Positions 1 through 11,470 of a stretch of DNA of 64,000 bases are shown here, piece after piece. The position numbers were made by a program, and so were the translations under genes. The notes under the pieces were generated by a model. That model was given only the letters and a program-made list of their open reading frames with translations, had not been told where the DNA came from and made no database searches. Origin of the DNA: Carposina sasakii (taxonomy: Eukaryota; Arthropoda; Insecta; Lepidoptera; Carposinidae); assembly GCA_014607495.2 (NCBI GenBank), contig CP053175.1, positions 620,001-684,000 on the forward strand. Reading direction: 5' to 3'. Every line of letters starts with the position of its first letter. Position 1 is the first letter of the stretch.

Positions 1-151
1 GGGAATCTATTACAAAATTTATGTATGATTTAAATAAAAATGCTATGAGACTGTCAATGTCTATTTAGTTGAAAGCAAGAGAGTCTCCTAGCAAGACACA
101 TAAAAAAACTTATACGTTGCCTGCACAAATCTCAAATTTTATAATACATAA

Positions 152-370
152 TCTATAGATATAAAAAAATTGTAACGGATCAATGTTTGTGCACGCTAAT
201 CTCAGAAACGGCTGAACCGATTTCTATGCAGTTTTCAGGAATATGTTGTGAGAGGTCCCATATTAACATATGGGCTACTTTTTATCCCGGAAAAATGTTC
301 TTATCCCGGATAATATCGACATTTTATTTTTTCTGCAGTCCACGCGGACGGAGTCGCGGGCGTCCACTAG
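152..370 (+). mobile_element. Helitron-like copy
   Basis: TCTATAGAT start and CCACTAG end are present; the leader with GTACATGGAAGATATATG is deleted. Confidence 0.75.
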
Positions 371-371
371 T

Positions 372-2820
372 CAGTTAATAAGGTTATCCTTTTATAAAAA
401 ATGATAATTTATGACTTCTAAAATCATCAATTAACATTGTCATATATTTGTTTACTTTGTGTAAGTATAAATGAAGAAAAACAAATCGGAGTACTTATCA
501 TAAATAATATTTATATATACCTACCTGCCCAATTTCATATATTTAATGTTATTTACTATTGTGCAGTTTAGCGTGTATCTATTGGTGCGTGTACGTACTA
601 AATATGTAGGTATATCCTAGGAAATCATAGACTCTTATGACATGCACGGAAGGAGATGCAGCTGACGTATTCTAGTACAGCTCTTTGCGTGTCAAAATCT
701 AGCTGGCACAGTATTTACTATGTGTAAAAACATTCGTGATTCGCGGGTTTTCATGCAGCCGTGGCGTTTAACTGCCTAATTTACCTTAACAACGTAGATT
801 GGCCGGGATATCTAGAATTTGGAAAATAAATACGTTTTTAATTGTAACAATTTGTACGCGGGTACGCGCCATTTTGTTTGGTTACTTTGTTTTTGTGGGA
901 TACTGGTATATAGATAAAAGCATTTTAATAATTTCATGAATTTGAATATTCTTACTACCTACTTATAAGTATCTCCTCTAATAAATAAATCTTGTTTAGT
1001 TTAACTAAATATATACCTACCTATTTATTATTATTCGTTTTCATTATATAGTACTAGATAATAATAATTCTTTTTATAACGTAGACCGTTTGAATGTAGG
1101 ATTATTAGCTGTTAAGTGTGTAAAATGTCTATCTACCTTTGTTTATTTAATAAATGACTTTTAATTAAAGCTAGAGAGGTCGAATCGAAAAAATACCATA
1201 TTACACCAAAAACACCTGCCTATGACCCTGTAAAATAGAGCCGGAAAGAAATTAGGTCATAGACAAAAAACATGGCGTCATCTCCAACAAAGCAACATTT
1301 ACCCATCATCGTTCCCGTACCGCTTAGGTAACAGCTCATTCGGAAGAATGTAAACCGTCCGATTATGAATCATTGCACCAAATTAATCTTTCACAATCAA
1401 AACAAAAACACAATAAAACACTGCAAAAATTTACACCGGAAGTCATTTTTCGCGCGTAAAAGTTTCATAGATAACAATTTCTTTTTTCAAAGACAAAGTA
1501 TTTAGCGCATACAGCCATATCAGGTATTTTATTATTATGTATCGCGGAGTTTTCCCGCTGAATTGTTAGAGGGCGGGCGAGACGGTCGGTGGGTGAGGGA
1601 GGACTGGGCAAGGCGTTTTCTTAAGGGTTGTATTGAGTAATAGTTAGCGACAAACATTATTGGTTTTATAACAAAGAATAGAATGGGTTTTTTGCTGAAG
1701 ATTAGACATATACAGACAATATTAACAACAATAAAAAATAGAAAAGTGTAGAAACGTAGAACCCTTGGTCGACCAAATAGTACTTAGGCTTCTAAAATTA
1801 CGAGTGAACTTTTATAATCACACTATTATAATAATATCTTGGTGATTACATATTTATAAACAAATAAGCATGTTTAAAGTTTACTCATATAAAATTTTTT
1901 ATTCTAATTGATATATTATGTCAATAAAATATTTGTCACTGTGCACTTCTTTTGATAATTAATCATATAGCAGGTAAACTAAAAGTGACCTTCAACTCTA
2001 ACTTAGTTTAATAATGAAATAGTTACTCATAATTGTTGGAGTTTCGTGAAAATATTTGACAAACAAGTTAAGCGTCTCATAAATATTGAAATAACTTTTT
2101 GGAAAAACTGCCTACTTCTAAAACCTTGATATTTACTTGTAGTTAACTGCGATTAATCTAATATTTCACGGTATTTTAATTACCTGAATGTTTCCTAAAA
2201 GTTTTCTTCTATGTAGTGTTTAAACAAACGTTTAAACGTGGAAATGTCCTTAAGAGTTAGCATAATGAATTCAAAGTCGGTAGAAAACATGTCAGTAGGT
2301 ACATACGTCTATGTATTTACATAATTTACTCGAAGGCCGCTTGGAAAGAATATTATTTTGCAGTAAATAAAAATGAACAAACATAGTATTTTAAGTTTAA
2401 TTCTCAATTATTTCAATTTTATTTATTTCGCCTATACATACCTTAAACTCCAAAGTAATTTAAAATGCATCTTAGCTATATATTTCGCCCTTGAAGAAAG
2501 CAAAAAAATAAAAAAGATTGTTATTATGTATTTCTTGCATTTATTTTTAAACTTGAAGTAAATAAACCCCATTTTTACTTGTACCAATAAATTATACATT
2601 AAAAACTTAATTGAACGATATTAAAATATCTTTATTGCTCATTTCTTGAACCGTGTCACACACGATAGGGTTGAACGAAATAAAAAAAAACTAGTATTAC
2701 ACACGTTGAAATAAGTTTGTTTGTTTGTCATGTTTTCACGCCGAAACTAGAGTTCGTTTAACAGAATATAACAGTTCGGCACGATTTCAGGACTATAATT
2801 TTTTCCACTGTTACATACAC
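372..2820. other. AT-rich non-coding stretch with one GC-rich patch
   Basis: Apart from the DR-C fragment at 626-690, no gene or repeat is supported. A CpG-richer patch at about 1545-1625 (GGGCGGGCGAGACGGTCGG) stands out and could be regulatory; no start or splice site supports this. Confidence 0.5.
626..690 (-). repeat. DR-C fragment
   Basis: GACATGCACGGAAGGAGATG and GACGTATTCTAGTACAGC. Other small DR-C fragments lie near 10578-10690, 14284-14345, 19595-19672, 27378-27480, 34508-34590, 36224-36300, 42960-43050, 44074-44132, 45368-45505, 49995-50125 and 51765-51835. Confidence 0.65.
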
Positions 2821-2824
2821 ATCC

Positions 2825-3065
2825 TCTGCTGATGCGGGGCTTCTCTATTATTTCTCTATGCTAATAGGTACTAGTAGACTTGTATTCACATCAGCTACAT
2901 ACGAGTACATCTCCTTCCGTGCATGTCGTAAGAGAAGACTAAGGTTAAAAGCTAGCAACTTGTCACTGAACATGGCAACGTGGGATCACATGGCTATGGA
3001 TCTCCTTTTTGATCTTGATGTTCTGGCTACTCCATTTTGGGCATACAGACGGTATATGTATGTAT
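2825..3065 (+). repeat. Dispersed repeat DR-C (about 230 bp), fairly full copy
   Basis: DR-C is the commonest repeat here. Typical order: GATGCGGGGCTTC, ACATCAGCTGCATCTCC, TGTCGTAAGAGTCGAC, GCTAGCAACTTGTCACTG, CTAAACGTGGCTGTGGGATC, GATCCTGCAGTTCTGG, CCCCATTTCGGGAACACAG, then a TATG-rich tail. No TIRs and no pol III boxes were seen; the directional tail suggests a non-autonomous retroelement, class uncertain. Copies occur in both orientations. Confidence 0.75.
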
Positions 3066-3265
3066 ATATATTTTTCTGTTAGCAAAGTCACATGAAACAA
3101 CTAGTTTGATAATAAATAATGACTAAATTACGCAACGGAAATTAGACCATTCTAGACTTCGATTCTGAGTATTAAAGGCTGTTTATAGGCTAGAGTGATT
3201 GGCAAAATGATGCCTTGAAGGTCACTGAACTGATTAAAGTTGATCACATTAGTTTTCTTTATAAA

Positions 3266-3577
3266 TCTATCTATATTTATATAATAAAATTGTAACGGAT
3301 CGCTGTCTGTACATGGAAGATATATGAGAAAAAATATTATAGGAGACCTTTATCAACGCAATAGTATCCAAAAGAATGATTTTTGTCATTTTTGTCTGTT
3401 TGTCGGTTTGTCTGTTCGTCTGTGCGTTTGTGCACGCTAGTCTCAGAAACGGCTGAACCGATTTCGATGCAGTTTTCAGGAAAATATTGTGGCAGGTCCC
3501 ACTTAACTTACAGGCTACTTTTTATCCCGGGAAAATGTTTTATCCCGGATAATTTCGACATTTCGGGCGTCCACTAG
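3266..3577 (+). mobile_element. Helitron-like copy with deleted terminal hairpin
   Basis: Both ends are present, but the GCAGTCCACGCGGACGGAG segment before the terminus is missing, so this copy lacks the 3' hairpin. Confidence 0.75.
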
Positions 3578-4229
3578 TCAATAATATGTATTTAATGTTT
3601 CAAACTCTTGTGTTAAAGTAGTTCTTGTCGAAACAATTTGAATGAAATTTAGTGTGATGCTTTCTGAAGTGTGATATTCCGGATTAAATTAGGTTTTCAG
3701 AAAAATAAATGACAGGTCTCTTATGTAGTTAGGTTAAACATTAGTTTTTGACTGCATTATGTACCTAAAAGTTATAGAAGATAATTTTAAACTATTTAAC
3801 CATCTCGTTGATGTCTTTTATTAGGGAATCTTTATTTACCTACAAACTTATAGCGCTGGCTTCCAGGTGGTATGACGAGGTTGATGCGAGTAGTCTCCTT
3901 AGGATGCCACAAAGAAGTAAAATGCGAACTGACAATAAACGGTTTATTGCGAATTACCTACCACAGTAGTGTTACATACGAGCGGAGGAAAGCTACCAAC
4001 GCCCGGGACTGCATAGCATGCGCGTGTTGTACATTATCGCAAGCTATGCAGTTCTGTGTCCCTACATTCAGTTAGGAGTCTATGATTTTTATGTGTAAAA
4101 AAGTTTTAATTAAATTATGTTAGTGACCCTAACCGTTTGTATTGATTTGGTGGAAATTGTCAAGTTTCATGTGGCAAGGATTGAACCTATCACCGCAATA
4201 TTATTTTATTTATCAATGGTTTATTATAA
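3578..4229. other. Non-coding stretch, nothing recognised
   Basis: Includes a 67-codon plus frame at 3872-4075 with no family resemblance and moderate GC. Not called as a gene. Confidence 0.4.
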
Positions 4230-4428
4230 CTTTAGGCATAAAATAAACCCATGATTTTTTGTTCTTAGAATTAACTATGTAAAGCCCGTGACTTTGATCG
4301 AATAAGAAAGAATTATTGAAAGGTTTAGCTCTACTTTAGTTGGGTTGATTTACATTAATATCCGAAAAAAAACTTCTGAAATATGTTTTCAACACACAAA
4401 AAATCATGGGTTTATTTTATGCCTAAAG
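4230..4428. mobile_element. MITE-like element with 32-bp perfect inverted repeats
   Basis: The arms 4230-4261 and 4397-4428 are exact complements (CTTTAGGCATAAAATAAACC at the outer left end), separated by 135 bp without coding potential. No target duplication is clear. Confidence 0.7.
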
Positions 4429-4772
4429 TTCTTACAACAAGCCTCTAGTTTCTGTCAACCCTACGTCCAAGTCGTAGTATGCTAATAAGCTAGCCGGTCA
4501 CGCGACGGCCCGCTCGATAGCTGCTGACCGTACGACTCCAAGGGACAGACGGCAACACGGTCTTTGAAAATATATAGGTACAGTCATGAGCAATCAGATG
4601 TATACACGAATGTTCGTAGGCGCTGAAGTTAAGGCTCAAATACCAACAATGCAGGTGTATGTAAGGTATACATCTTACTACACGTGACTGTACAGGTTGA
4701 TACACTAAGGCGGGACGTTTGGTGGAGGTTTGGCTACTAAGTTATATTTCTATCTTTCTTCTTATTCATACA

Positions 4773-5082
4773 TACAGGATGTTTTTTCGTTGCCACCCTT
4801 AACGGAGAGTACGTACTCTATACATCAAATAAAGTAAGTTTATACAAAAAAAAAATGCTGAGATTTTTTTTATTATTTATAGTATCTAGTGTTTATGTTA
4901 GTTTTTGCTACGCGCGTCAATGTGCATTTATGCAGAAAAACGCAGTCTATTTACTCAACTTTGGACCCTAATATTTTGGAAACCAGACACTTCCCAGGCG
5001 TGCTTCCATGGAGAAAAATGATCGTGATGATGAGGAGATTCCGTAGTTTTCGGGAACGTTGACGACCAAAAATCATCCTGTA
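4773..5082 (+). mobile_element. TIR-E element, 310 bp
   Basis: TIR-E ends are TACAGGATGTTTTTTCGTTG and CCAAAAATCATCCTGTA. The interior carries GAAAAATGATCGTGATGATG and GTAGTTTTCGGGAACGTTG. Non-coding. Confidence 0.8.
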
Positions 5083-5089
5083 TATTATA

Positions 5090-5282
5090 TCCACGGCTAT
5101 GTTACTGAAATTAGGTGACCTGATACGCAGAACCTAGAATCTCACAGCCATGTTTAGAACAGCGGGAGCAGATGCAAAAAATAATGTTGCTAGCTAAGAG
5201 AACGACCCTAAATTTTTAAGTCAACTCTTACGGCAAGCACGAAAGGAGATACAGCTGATGTATTCTAGTGAAGCCTGGAGTA
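5090..5282 (-). repeat. DR-C copy
   Basis: Diverged, begins right after TIR-E copy 1. Confidence 0.65.
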
Positions 5283-6403
5283 TATTATTTGTCTGCCGTC
5301 AACGTGGCTGTGGTATACTCGTATGTATGTATATTTAGTTAATCATTTGGTACGAATACAGATGGTACCTACTGAGAAAATACAGGTGACTGAAAATGTA
5401 TATTTGTGTTGTTACAGAAAGTAAAACATGCAAAATAGCAAGTGGCTACTTTATAGAGAGGACATGACCTCAAATAAACCCTTGACCTCAGACCTGGTTG
5501 TGACGTTCTCTCACGCATTTACCCTTCTTGAGATTGAGATACAAGTCGCTAACACTCAAGCATTGTAAAATAACTCTTAAGAGAACTAAGTACTACCATT
5601 CCTTATACAAGTGTTCTTAATGGGAAAAGCTGAGGACTAAGAATATGAGGTTTACTATCCCGTGTATGTACTTATCAGCAAGCTATCAAAAGTGAAACCC
5701 CTACACAGTTTACCGCAAAGAAATTGAAACTAAAAATGATTAAATTATGTATTATTTATTCTAACCGCGTAATTCATTGGAGTATTAACTAACTAGGTTA
5801 TAGTGAAAACTCTTTCTCCCGGGAATATGGCACTTTCTTCACTGCTTGTGAGTTAGTATATTGTTAAAGATTATTAAATAAAAAATGCGTTAAATAAATA
5901 GGAAACTACTTATACAGGTCGTAACAAAATTCGAAATCACATGTTTATTTTTCCAGATAGTATGGAGAATTTTGAAACAACTCAGGAATGTTCATACAAT
6001 CTTGAAAAATAAAAATGTGATTTCTAGTCTCAAATTTTGGAAATGGGTTCTCTATAGTGGGCTATTTATATAACTTTTTGCTTAACATACCCCTTTTGTT
6101 ACAATCTGTATAATCTAGAGTCAGATTTCGTAAACCATTTACTCCAAATTAGGCAAAAAACATCTTGAACGTGATAATGTTCTGCCATGCCATATACGTA
6201 TGCTCGTACTTTTGATTAATAATTGTTCTATAGATCTTCTATACTTGCTTATGCTAAATAAATAGTTATGTGCTCGCTAGTATGTGTGTGCACATTTCCA
6301 GAGATGGACTTGTAAACATTGTATTTTGCTTTAGTTTTAATAATTTTAATTGTGCGTGTTTTATATTAGTTATACTCAATATGAATGTATGTAAGTGACT
6401 TAC
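5283..6403. other. Intron DNA 3' of coding exon 3
   Basis: Holds the TIR-D fragment 5913-6110. No phase-1 acceptor with a coding continuation was found from here to position 1. Confidence 0.5.
5913..6110. mobile_element. TIR-D element, partial
   Basis: Left half largely deleted; the right end CCCTTTTGTTACAATCTGTA is decayed. Confidence 0.7.
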
Positions 6404-8836
6404 CCCCCATTACTCTGCGAAGACTTGTCTGATGCTCCATCAACCATCTTGTTTTGAACTGTACCATCTTCTCTACACCTGGAGTAGACAAGTTAGAACT
6501 CTGCACTTCTACTTCTGCATCTCCCTTCACCAGAGTTTCTGTCATTTTCTCTACTATATCCGCTTTCGGACCGTTTTTCTTCTCATTTACGACCATGACT
6601 ATAGGTTCAATATCTTTTTTAACTTCTTCTTTAGCCTTTTCTATCAATTTGTTTGGTTCTTCTACCGGTGTGATGATGCTATTCACTATTTTGGTTGCTT
6701 CAGACCGTATTTCAGAAGCCATTTTCTCGTTTTGTTTCACTACTTGGTCTTTTAAGCTTGTTAGTTTACTAGCTGCTTCATCTTTCGCACCTTTGATATC
6801 TGATTTAGTCTTATCGGCTATGCTTTTAAAAGTGCTTTTAAATTCTTTTGGCTTTACAGGAGGAGATAAGATATTTTCAGCGGATACTTCCGGCTCTTTA
6901 AGGATACTATCGATTTTTTGCTTAACTCTCTCCACTTGTGGGTTATTATAAGGTGGTTGTAACGGTTTTAATTTTACATTATCTTCAGAAAATATAGATC
7001 TTTGGGTAGCTACAGGTTTAGTCAATTTCTTATCATCGGATTTGTCTTTGTCCTCTATTCCATCTTTATTTTTTTCTTCGTCATCTTTTCCAGCGATTGA
7101 ATCCTTTGAATTAAGCCTTTCCAGGATAGCCTTTTCTCTAGCTTTTTCTAAGGCAGCTGGTAGTTGGTTTGTGACAGTAGTCACCACTTCTAAAGGCTGT
7201 GCAGTAATAGCTGCAGTTGTCATTGAAACAATATTTTTCTTTGTCAGAATTATCAACTCACCCTTTTCGTTAGTTATCTTGTCATACTGGGTTTCGTTGT
7301 CTTGGGTTGTAATTTCTTGACCACCAGTTGAGGAATCTGCAGTGGACTTAGCTTCAACTTTAGAATCACCGTTTTTCTGATTTTCAACTTCTTTTTTAGC
7401 AGACTTTCTTGCACTATCGTCAGATTTTTGTACTACCTTAGACTCAGGCCTATCAATTTCGTTTTTCTTTCCTATTTCGTTAATTTTAGTTGTCGAAGAA
7501 ACTTTCTCTTTTAAGTCACGTTTACTATCTCTCTTCTTCAAAATTGGAGGCTTTTCATTCAGTGTTTTTGTACTTGGGGTTCTCGTTAAGCTTTTCATAC
7601 TATTTGTTCGATTTATGGGTTTTTTAGGTTCAGATTTTACGGGAACAGTAGGTTTTTGCGGTGTTCGTGAGCTTAAAGCTCTTGAGACTGGTTTTGTTGG
7701 CTTTGTCGTTGTAGTTGTGTTTTTAGAAGTGACAGAAGATTTAGTAACTGTTCTACGTTTCTCTGGACTAGGGTCTCTACTGACTGCTCTGCTAGGCTGT
7801 CTAGAATTTAATCTAGATGTAGCAGGTGTGTTGCCAGCAGTTTTAATTGGTTTTCTAGCAGCTGTAGATGGTTTGGTAGGTGTTCTGGCTGAATTGGGTT
7901 TATTATCTTCAATGGGACTCTTATTTGGAGTACCAACGATGGGAGAAAGTCTCTTAGCATTGATAGCTTTATTAGAAGGTGGTGGGCCTCCTCTACCCGG
8001 GGATATTGGCGGTTTCCCCTTAATAACATTCGGAGTGATTCCCAAAAATTGTGTACTTTTACTCATAGCTCTTTTGTCGTGCACTTGACTACCAATTTTA
8101 ATCGTCTCATGTATACTACTCGTGCTGTTAGATATAAATCTTGGACTTTTGGCCAAGTTACTCACGAGCCGTTTTGGCGTCGTATCGCGTTTGGTACCAA
8201 GTGTTCTATCAGGTGAAACTGAATTTTGGCGTTTAGGTATTTTAGAATGCTTCGGTGATCCGTCATTGGATTGAGGCTGAGATTTTGATACAGATCTCAC
8301 TCTTGATCTATGAGTCGCCGGTTTTGGAATACCATTGGGTAGACCATCTTCTTTATTAATAAATTCAGTGCTACCAGTTTTGATATTTTCGAAATGTAAT
8401 ATCGCCGCTGGAGAACTCGATCTAGATCGCAACTTTAGTTTGCTCGGAGAGTTACTTCTGGACGTCGTTCTAGAACAAACTATACTTCTTATTGCGTCAC
8501 TTTTGGGTGTTTTAGGTAGGAGTCCCATTTCTCTCAGCAACGCCTCTTCTTCTTCTCGCCTTTGCTGTTCTGCTTCGGCTTCATGCTTTTCTCTATTCAA
8601 TTCACTTAATTCTCTGACTTCTTCTATGTTTTGCCTGACAAAGTCTCTTGGAGAGTGCGGTCTACTAGGAGGTCTACTCAAGGTGGGTATAGGGAGGGGG
8701 AGGGTGGCTATTTGCGCCATCTTGTCTAGCCTGGAGAGAGAGTGAGTTCTTCTCCGAGGCGGAGAACAGGCTCGAGAGTTGGCAGCTGATGTTTTAGGGG
8801 TGGTATGTCGGGAAGTTTCTTCTCTGAAACCACGAC
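6404..8836 (-). CDS. Unidentified Ser/Thr/Pro-rich basic protein, large coding exon 3 (residues 267-1077, gene continues)
   Basis: This is a 2,433-nt open exon, phase 1 on both sides, from acceptor TTTCAG|GTCGTGG (8837/8836) to donor GGGGG|GTAAGTCAC (6404/6403). The protein is low-complexity and strongly basic. It has an Arg/Ser/Pro segment (about 275-330), one clear charged coiled coil (about 331-373, RQNIEEVREL through REMGLL), then long Ser/Pro/Arg and Thr/Pro/Lys tracts (about 380-690). A Lys/Glu/Asp-rich part (about 690-1000) follows, and a C-terminal WLMEHQTSLRRVM stretch that looks ordered. The many SP/TP motifs and basic Pro-rich tracts resemble microtubule- or cytoskeleton-associated proteins, but this is composition only and no family is recognised. 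If the donor is not used, the frame runs 11 codons further to a stop ending at 6366, which would give a short alternative C-terminus. The next exon was not found to the left. Confidence 0.9.
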
Positions 8837-8894
8837 CTGAAATCAAAGAATTAAATTTACTTATTTATAACACTGACGATGACGATTAATATCA

Positions 8895-8983
8895 AAATTT
8901 TGGAATTTTCCTGCGAAAATTTTCAGAATCATGGTCTGAAGTCGTGGTATCAATATTTGCCTGGTTGTCACAAACACCCTGTA
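8895..8983 (+). mobile_element. TIR-F right-end fragment in the short intron
   Basis: TTTTCCTGCGAAAATTTTCA and the end TTGTCACAAACACCCTGTA; possibly an inverted left end, since the two ends are similar. Confidence 0.6.
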
Positions 8984-8989
8984 TACATA

Positions 8990-9142
8990 GCATAGCGGGG
9001 TCAGATGTTAAAAATCAGAGACAATTTGCTGGATCATCACCTGAGAGAACGCCCCTACCTAAATTCCTTAGTCCACTCTTACGGATGGAAATGTAGCTGA
9101 TTAGACATCAGCTACATTCGCAAAGTCCCGCATCAGCACAGG
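8990..9142 (-). repeat. DR-C copy inside the 338-bp intron
   Basis: Has an internal duplication of the AGCTGAT/ATCAGCT part (9089-9112). Confidence 0.7.
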
Positions 9143-9174
9143 CATTTAGCATATTATATAACAAGATAGCATAC

Positions 9175-9308
9175 CTTTAAAAGGAGAGACTCGTCCAGTC
9201 CTGGTCTCCACCGGCAAGGACCTTGGACTCGAGGGTCGGGAGGCGACCGGTGTCTCAGTGATGATGGCGAAGGAAGACTCCTTCTTCCGTTTGGCTGTTG
9301 GCACTGCT
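9175..9308 (-). CDS. Unidentified disordered protein, coding exon 2 (134 nt)
   Basis: This short internal exon has a long poly-T tract and CAG acceptor at 9309 and a good donor (AAAG|GTATGC) after 9175. The frame set by exon 1 (one base completes codon 222) reads without a stop: a basic cluster (TAKRKKE), a hydrophobic FAIIT stretch, then a Ser/Pro/Arg-rich run ending VSPFK. It leaves one base, G, which joins the GT at the start of exon 3 to make Gly 267. The 1 + 132 + 1 base arithmetic fits both neighbours exactly, which is the main support. High GC and CpG contrast with the AT-rich intron DNA either side. A longer open frame on the same strand from 9471 is a different reading frame and is a shadow. 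Several SP dipeptides could be proline-directed kinase sites. Confidence 0.82.
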
Positions 9309-9393
9309 CTGTTGACAAAAAAAAATAGAAGATTAGTATCAATTTATTTATATTGTTTGCCTGTGGGGTGTTATTTGGGGGTTGAAATTTATA

Positions 9394-9608
9394 TTGACAC
9401 GGCTGTAATCCAAAATGAGGTAGCCAGAGCTGCAGGATCACGAAAGAGATCTTTACAGTCACGTTTAGCATAACAGGGTCAGATGTTATTGATTTGAAAG
9501 TTGCTAGCTTATCGCCTGATAGAATGCCCGAGTTCCTTAGTCGACTCTTACGACATGCACGGAAGGAGATGCAGCTGATGTATTCTAGTAAAGCCTCGCA
9601 TTAGCATA
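9394..9608 (-). repeat. DR-C copy next to coding exon 2
   Basis: Near-complete; ends about 85 bp upstream of the exon 2 acceptor. Confidence 0.75.
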
Positions 9609-9654
9609 GAAAATAATAAATAGCATGTAGGGGTGTGTCCTTGTTAAAGAGTAA

Positions 9655-9775
9655 AACTGAGCTGGGCCGATCGACGGGAAAACAAAACGATGCGTGCGTA
9701 CGCGGCGGCCGCCATCGAGCAAGAGAGCGAGAACGAACGAACATCTTCTAGATGTGAATGAGCCGATCATTTCTT
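9655..9775 (-). promoter_or_regulatory. Possible alternative promoter upstream of coding exon 2
   Basis: A CpG-dense patch within AT-rich intron reads on the minus strand with CTCGCTCTCTTG (a GAGA-factor-like run) and a CAT-GGCGGCCGCCGCG core, then an initiator-like CTCAGTTTTA near 9658. It lies 350 bp upstream of exon 2. An internal promoter making a shorter isoform is possible, but no donor linking it to exon 2 was identified because a DR-C copy lies between. Confidence 0.2.
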
Positions 9776-10104
9776 GTCATTCGTTCAGCAGATAACTATA
9801 AACAAAATAGACTATGCAATGAAAGCTTATAAACAACATAGACTATGCAATGAACACTTATAAATTATAGATAACGCGCAGGTAGTTTACCCCGGTTGCC
9901 ACGCAGGGGAGCCTATGAGAGTCCCCACTCGCTACAAGCATTATTTATTTCTTTGTCATGTTCTGACTGACTCGACTGGTCAACGTGTAGCTTAAACCGC
10001 TGAACTTAGATAATTGAAACTTGAATGGTGTGTTCTTTGTATAACGAGGCATGATATATTCCAAAGCTTTACCCGTAGATCCACTGGCGAACATTGTTCA
10101 GAAC

Positions 10105-10176
10105 GGTGGGACTACGGGGGAAAAAAAATTACCCGTGGTCCCACCAGGGGGACATGTTGGGGGGACCACGGGTAAT
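10105..10176. repeat. GC-rich hairpin with a third partial arm
   Basis: GGTGGGACTACGGG (10105-10118) pairs with CCCGTGGTCCCACC (10132-10145). GGGACCACGGGTAAT follows at about 10162-10176 and repeats the first arm. An open frame through it (10051-10254) is low complexity and not taken as coding. Confidence 0.55.
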
Positions 10177-11204
10177 AGTCGGGAAAATATGCGAGCTCTT
10201 AAGTTTACGCCGACGAAATCATTAGTGCCCTGCAGTAAGTACGAGAAATCGTAAGAAAAATGTTTTACACAAAGTTCGTTGCTAATATTAAAATGCCAAT
10301 GTTACGCTGCGAATTTTTTCCAGCCAATTATATTTATGTTATCGTATCGTAAATCATTATGTCGCAGTTTTCCGCGTAACATTAACGAGGTTAATTCGTA
10401 AGGGTTGTTCCACCCCTCGGCAGGGGGTTGTGAACGCGTAACAAATACCTAGTAAGTGCAAGTCATAGGTGGAAATATGTGGGGGATGTGCGCTGTTTCA
10501 ATCAGATTTGGTTGTGATGTAAACAATGATATACTGACTAACAATGAAAACTATATTTATTTACATATACATAAACACAAGGCAGTGTTCTCAAAAATGG
10601 AGTAGCCGGAATTGTAATGGAGATCCTACGGCCACGTTAAACACAGCGGCGTCAGATGTTAAGGATCAATGACATTTAAGTTGCTAGGTGTAAAAATGTA
10701 TTTATGCTATTTTAATGTGATACATACATCTAGGTAGTATACTGGTTCATCAATTTTCACTGTGAAAAGAGTTTCATTCATAGGAAATTTACTGCTAAAC
10801 ATAGGCCTCCACCAATGACCTCCAATACGAACTGTGGGAAGGCATCCAGCAGATTCCCGCGACCCTGACTAGGATGTCCGTCTATGTTGTGGATCTCTAC
10901 CATACTAATTTCTTTTAGATGATAACAGATTTACATTATGAGTTTTTGACATCGTCTTCAAGTTGGCCAGGGACAAGTTATGTGCCGCATTTCTGGTAAG
11001 CATATTAAAGATTACGATTTTTCTTTTATCATAATAGCGAATATAATTAATTATGTCTGACATTTAATACTTGTACAATTTTTGAGTGTTCCGTACCCAA
11101 GCGAAAACGTATCGTGATTACGTATCTAGCAAATTTACAATATTCGCTGATCGTTTGTAAAATTCGTATTACGTGATAGCCAAGCTTAGAGCCATTATTC
11201 CAAA

Positions 11205-11272
11205 TTAGACACTGTCTTTCTCCAAAACTGGATCAAGATAAAAACAGCATCAACTTTATCCTTTAGATAAAA
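11205..11272. repeat. Fragment related to element H
   Basis: CATCAACTTTATCCTTTAG matches the end of element H in reverse orientation, with the adjoining TCTTTCTCCAAAACTGGATCAAG also shared. No second end was seen. Confidence 0.5.
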
Positions 11273-11470
11273 CTGACATGACAATGACCGGAAAAATATG
11301 CAGAAGCAAAATTTTATTTTATTTGGAAAACCGGTCTTAAATATCTAATTAAACAACTAATACAAAGCTGCTGACCATTTAAATGTTTTCGTATACTTAA
11401 TAACTGAATTTCATTTTTATTTATATTTTAAATGTGTTATAGCTAACTTAGAATTACTTAGATCTATGGT

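Larger units (their letters stand above)
8837..9174 (-). other. Short 338-bp intron built largely of transposon fragments
   Basis: The donor is GTATGC (9174) and the acceptor TTCTTTGATTTCAG (ending 8837). About 8990-9142 is a copy of dispersed repeat DR-C, and about 8895-8983 is one end of a TIR-F element (CCTGGTTGTCACAAACACCC), so about 70 percent of this intron is mobile DNA sitting within 60 bp of both splice sites. Confidence 0.8.
9776..11470. other. Intron DNA with small repeat fragments
   Basis: Contains Helitron-related (9957-10050), GC hairpin, DR-C (10578-10690) and palindromic MITE (11098-11190) fragments; otherwise AT-rich and featureless. Confidence 0.5.

Noticed and set aside
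6432..8745. Plus-strand frames of 92-165 codons (6432-6755, 6454-6951, 7042-7320, 7615-8088, 8335-8745)
   Set aside because: They lie antisense to the well-supported exon 3 and owe their length to its biased codon content; their residues are Ser/Leu/Phe-rich without motifs.
9154..9471. 105-codon minus frame over exon 2
   Set aside because: It is out of phase with both neighbouring exons and runs through the intron poly-T tract; the phase-compatible frame is the one annotated.
10051..10254. 67-codon Gly/Pro-rich plus frame
   Set aside because: Caused by the GC hairpin and its repeats; no homology features or splice context.
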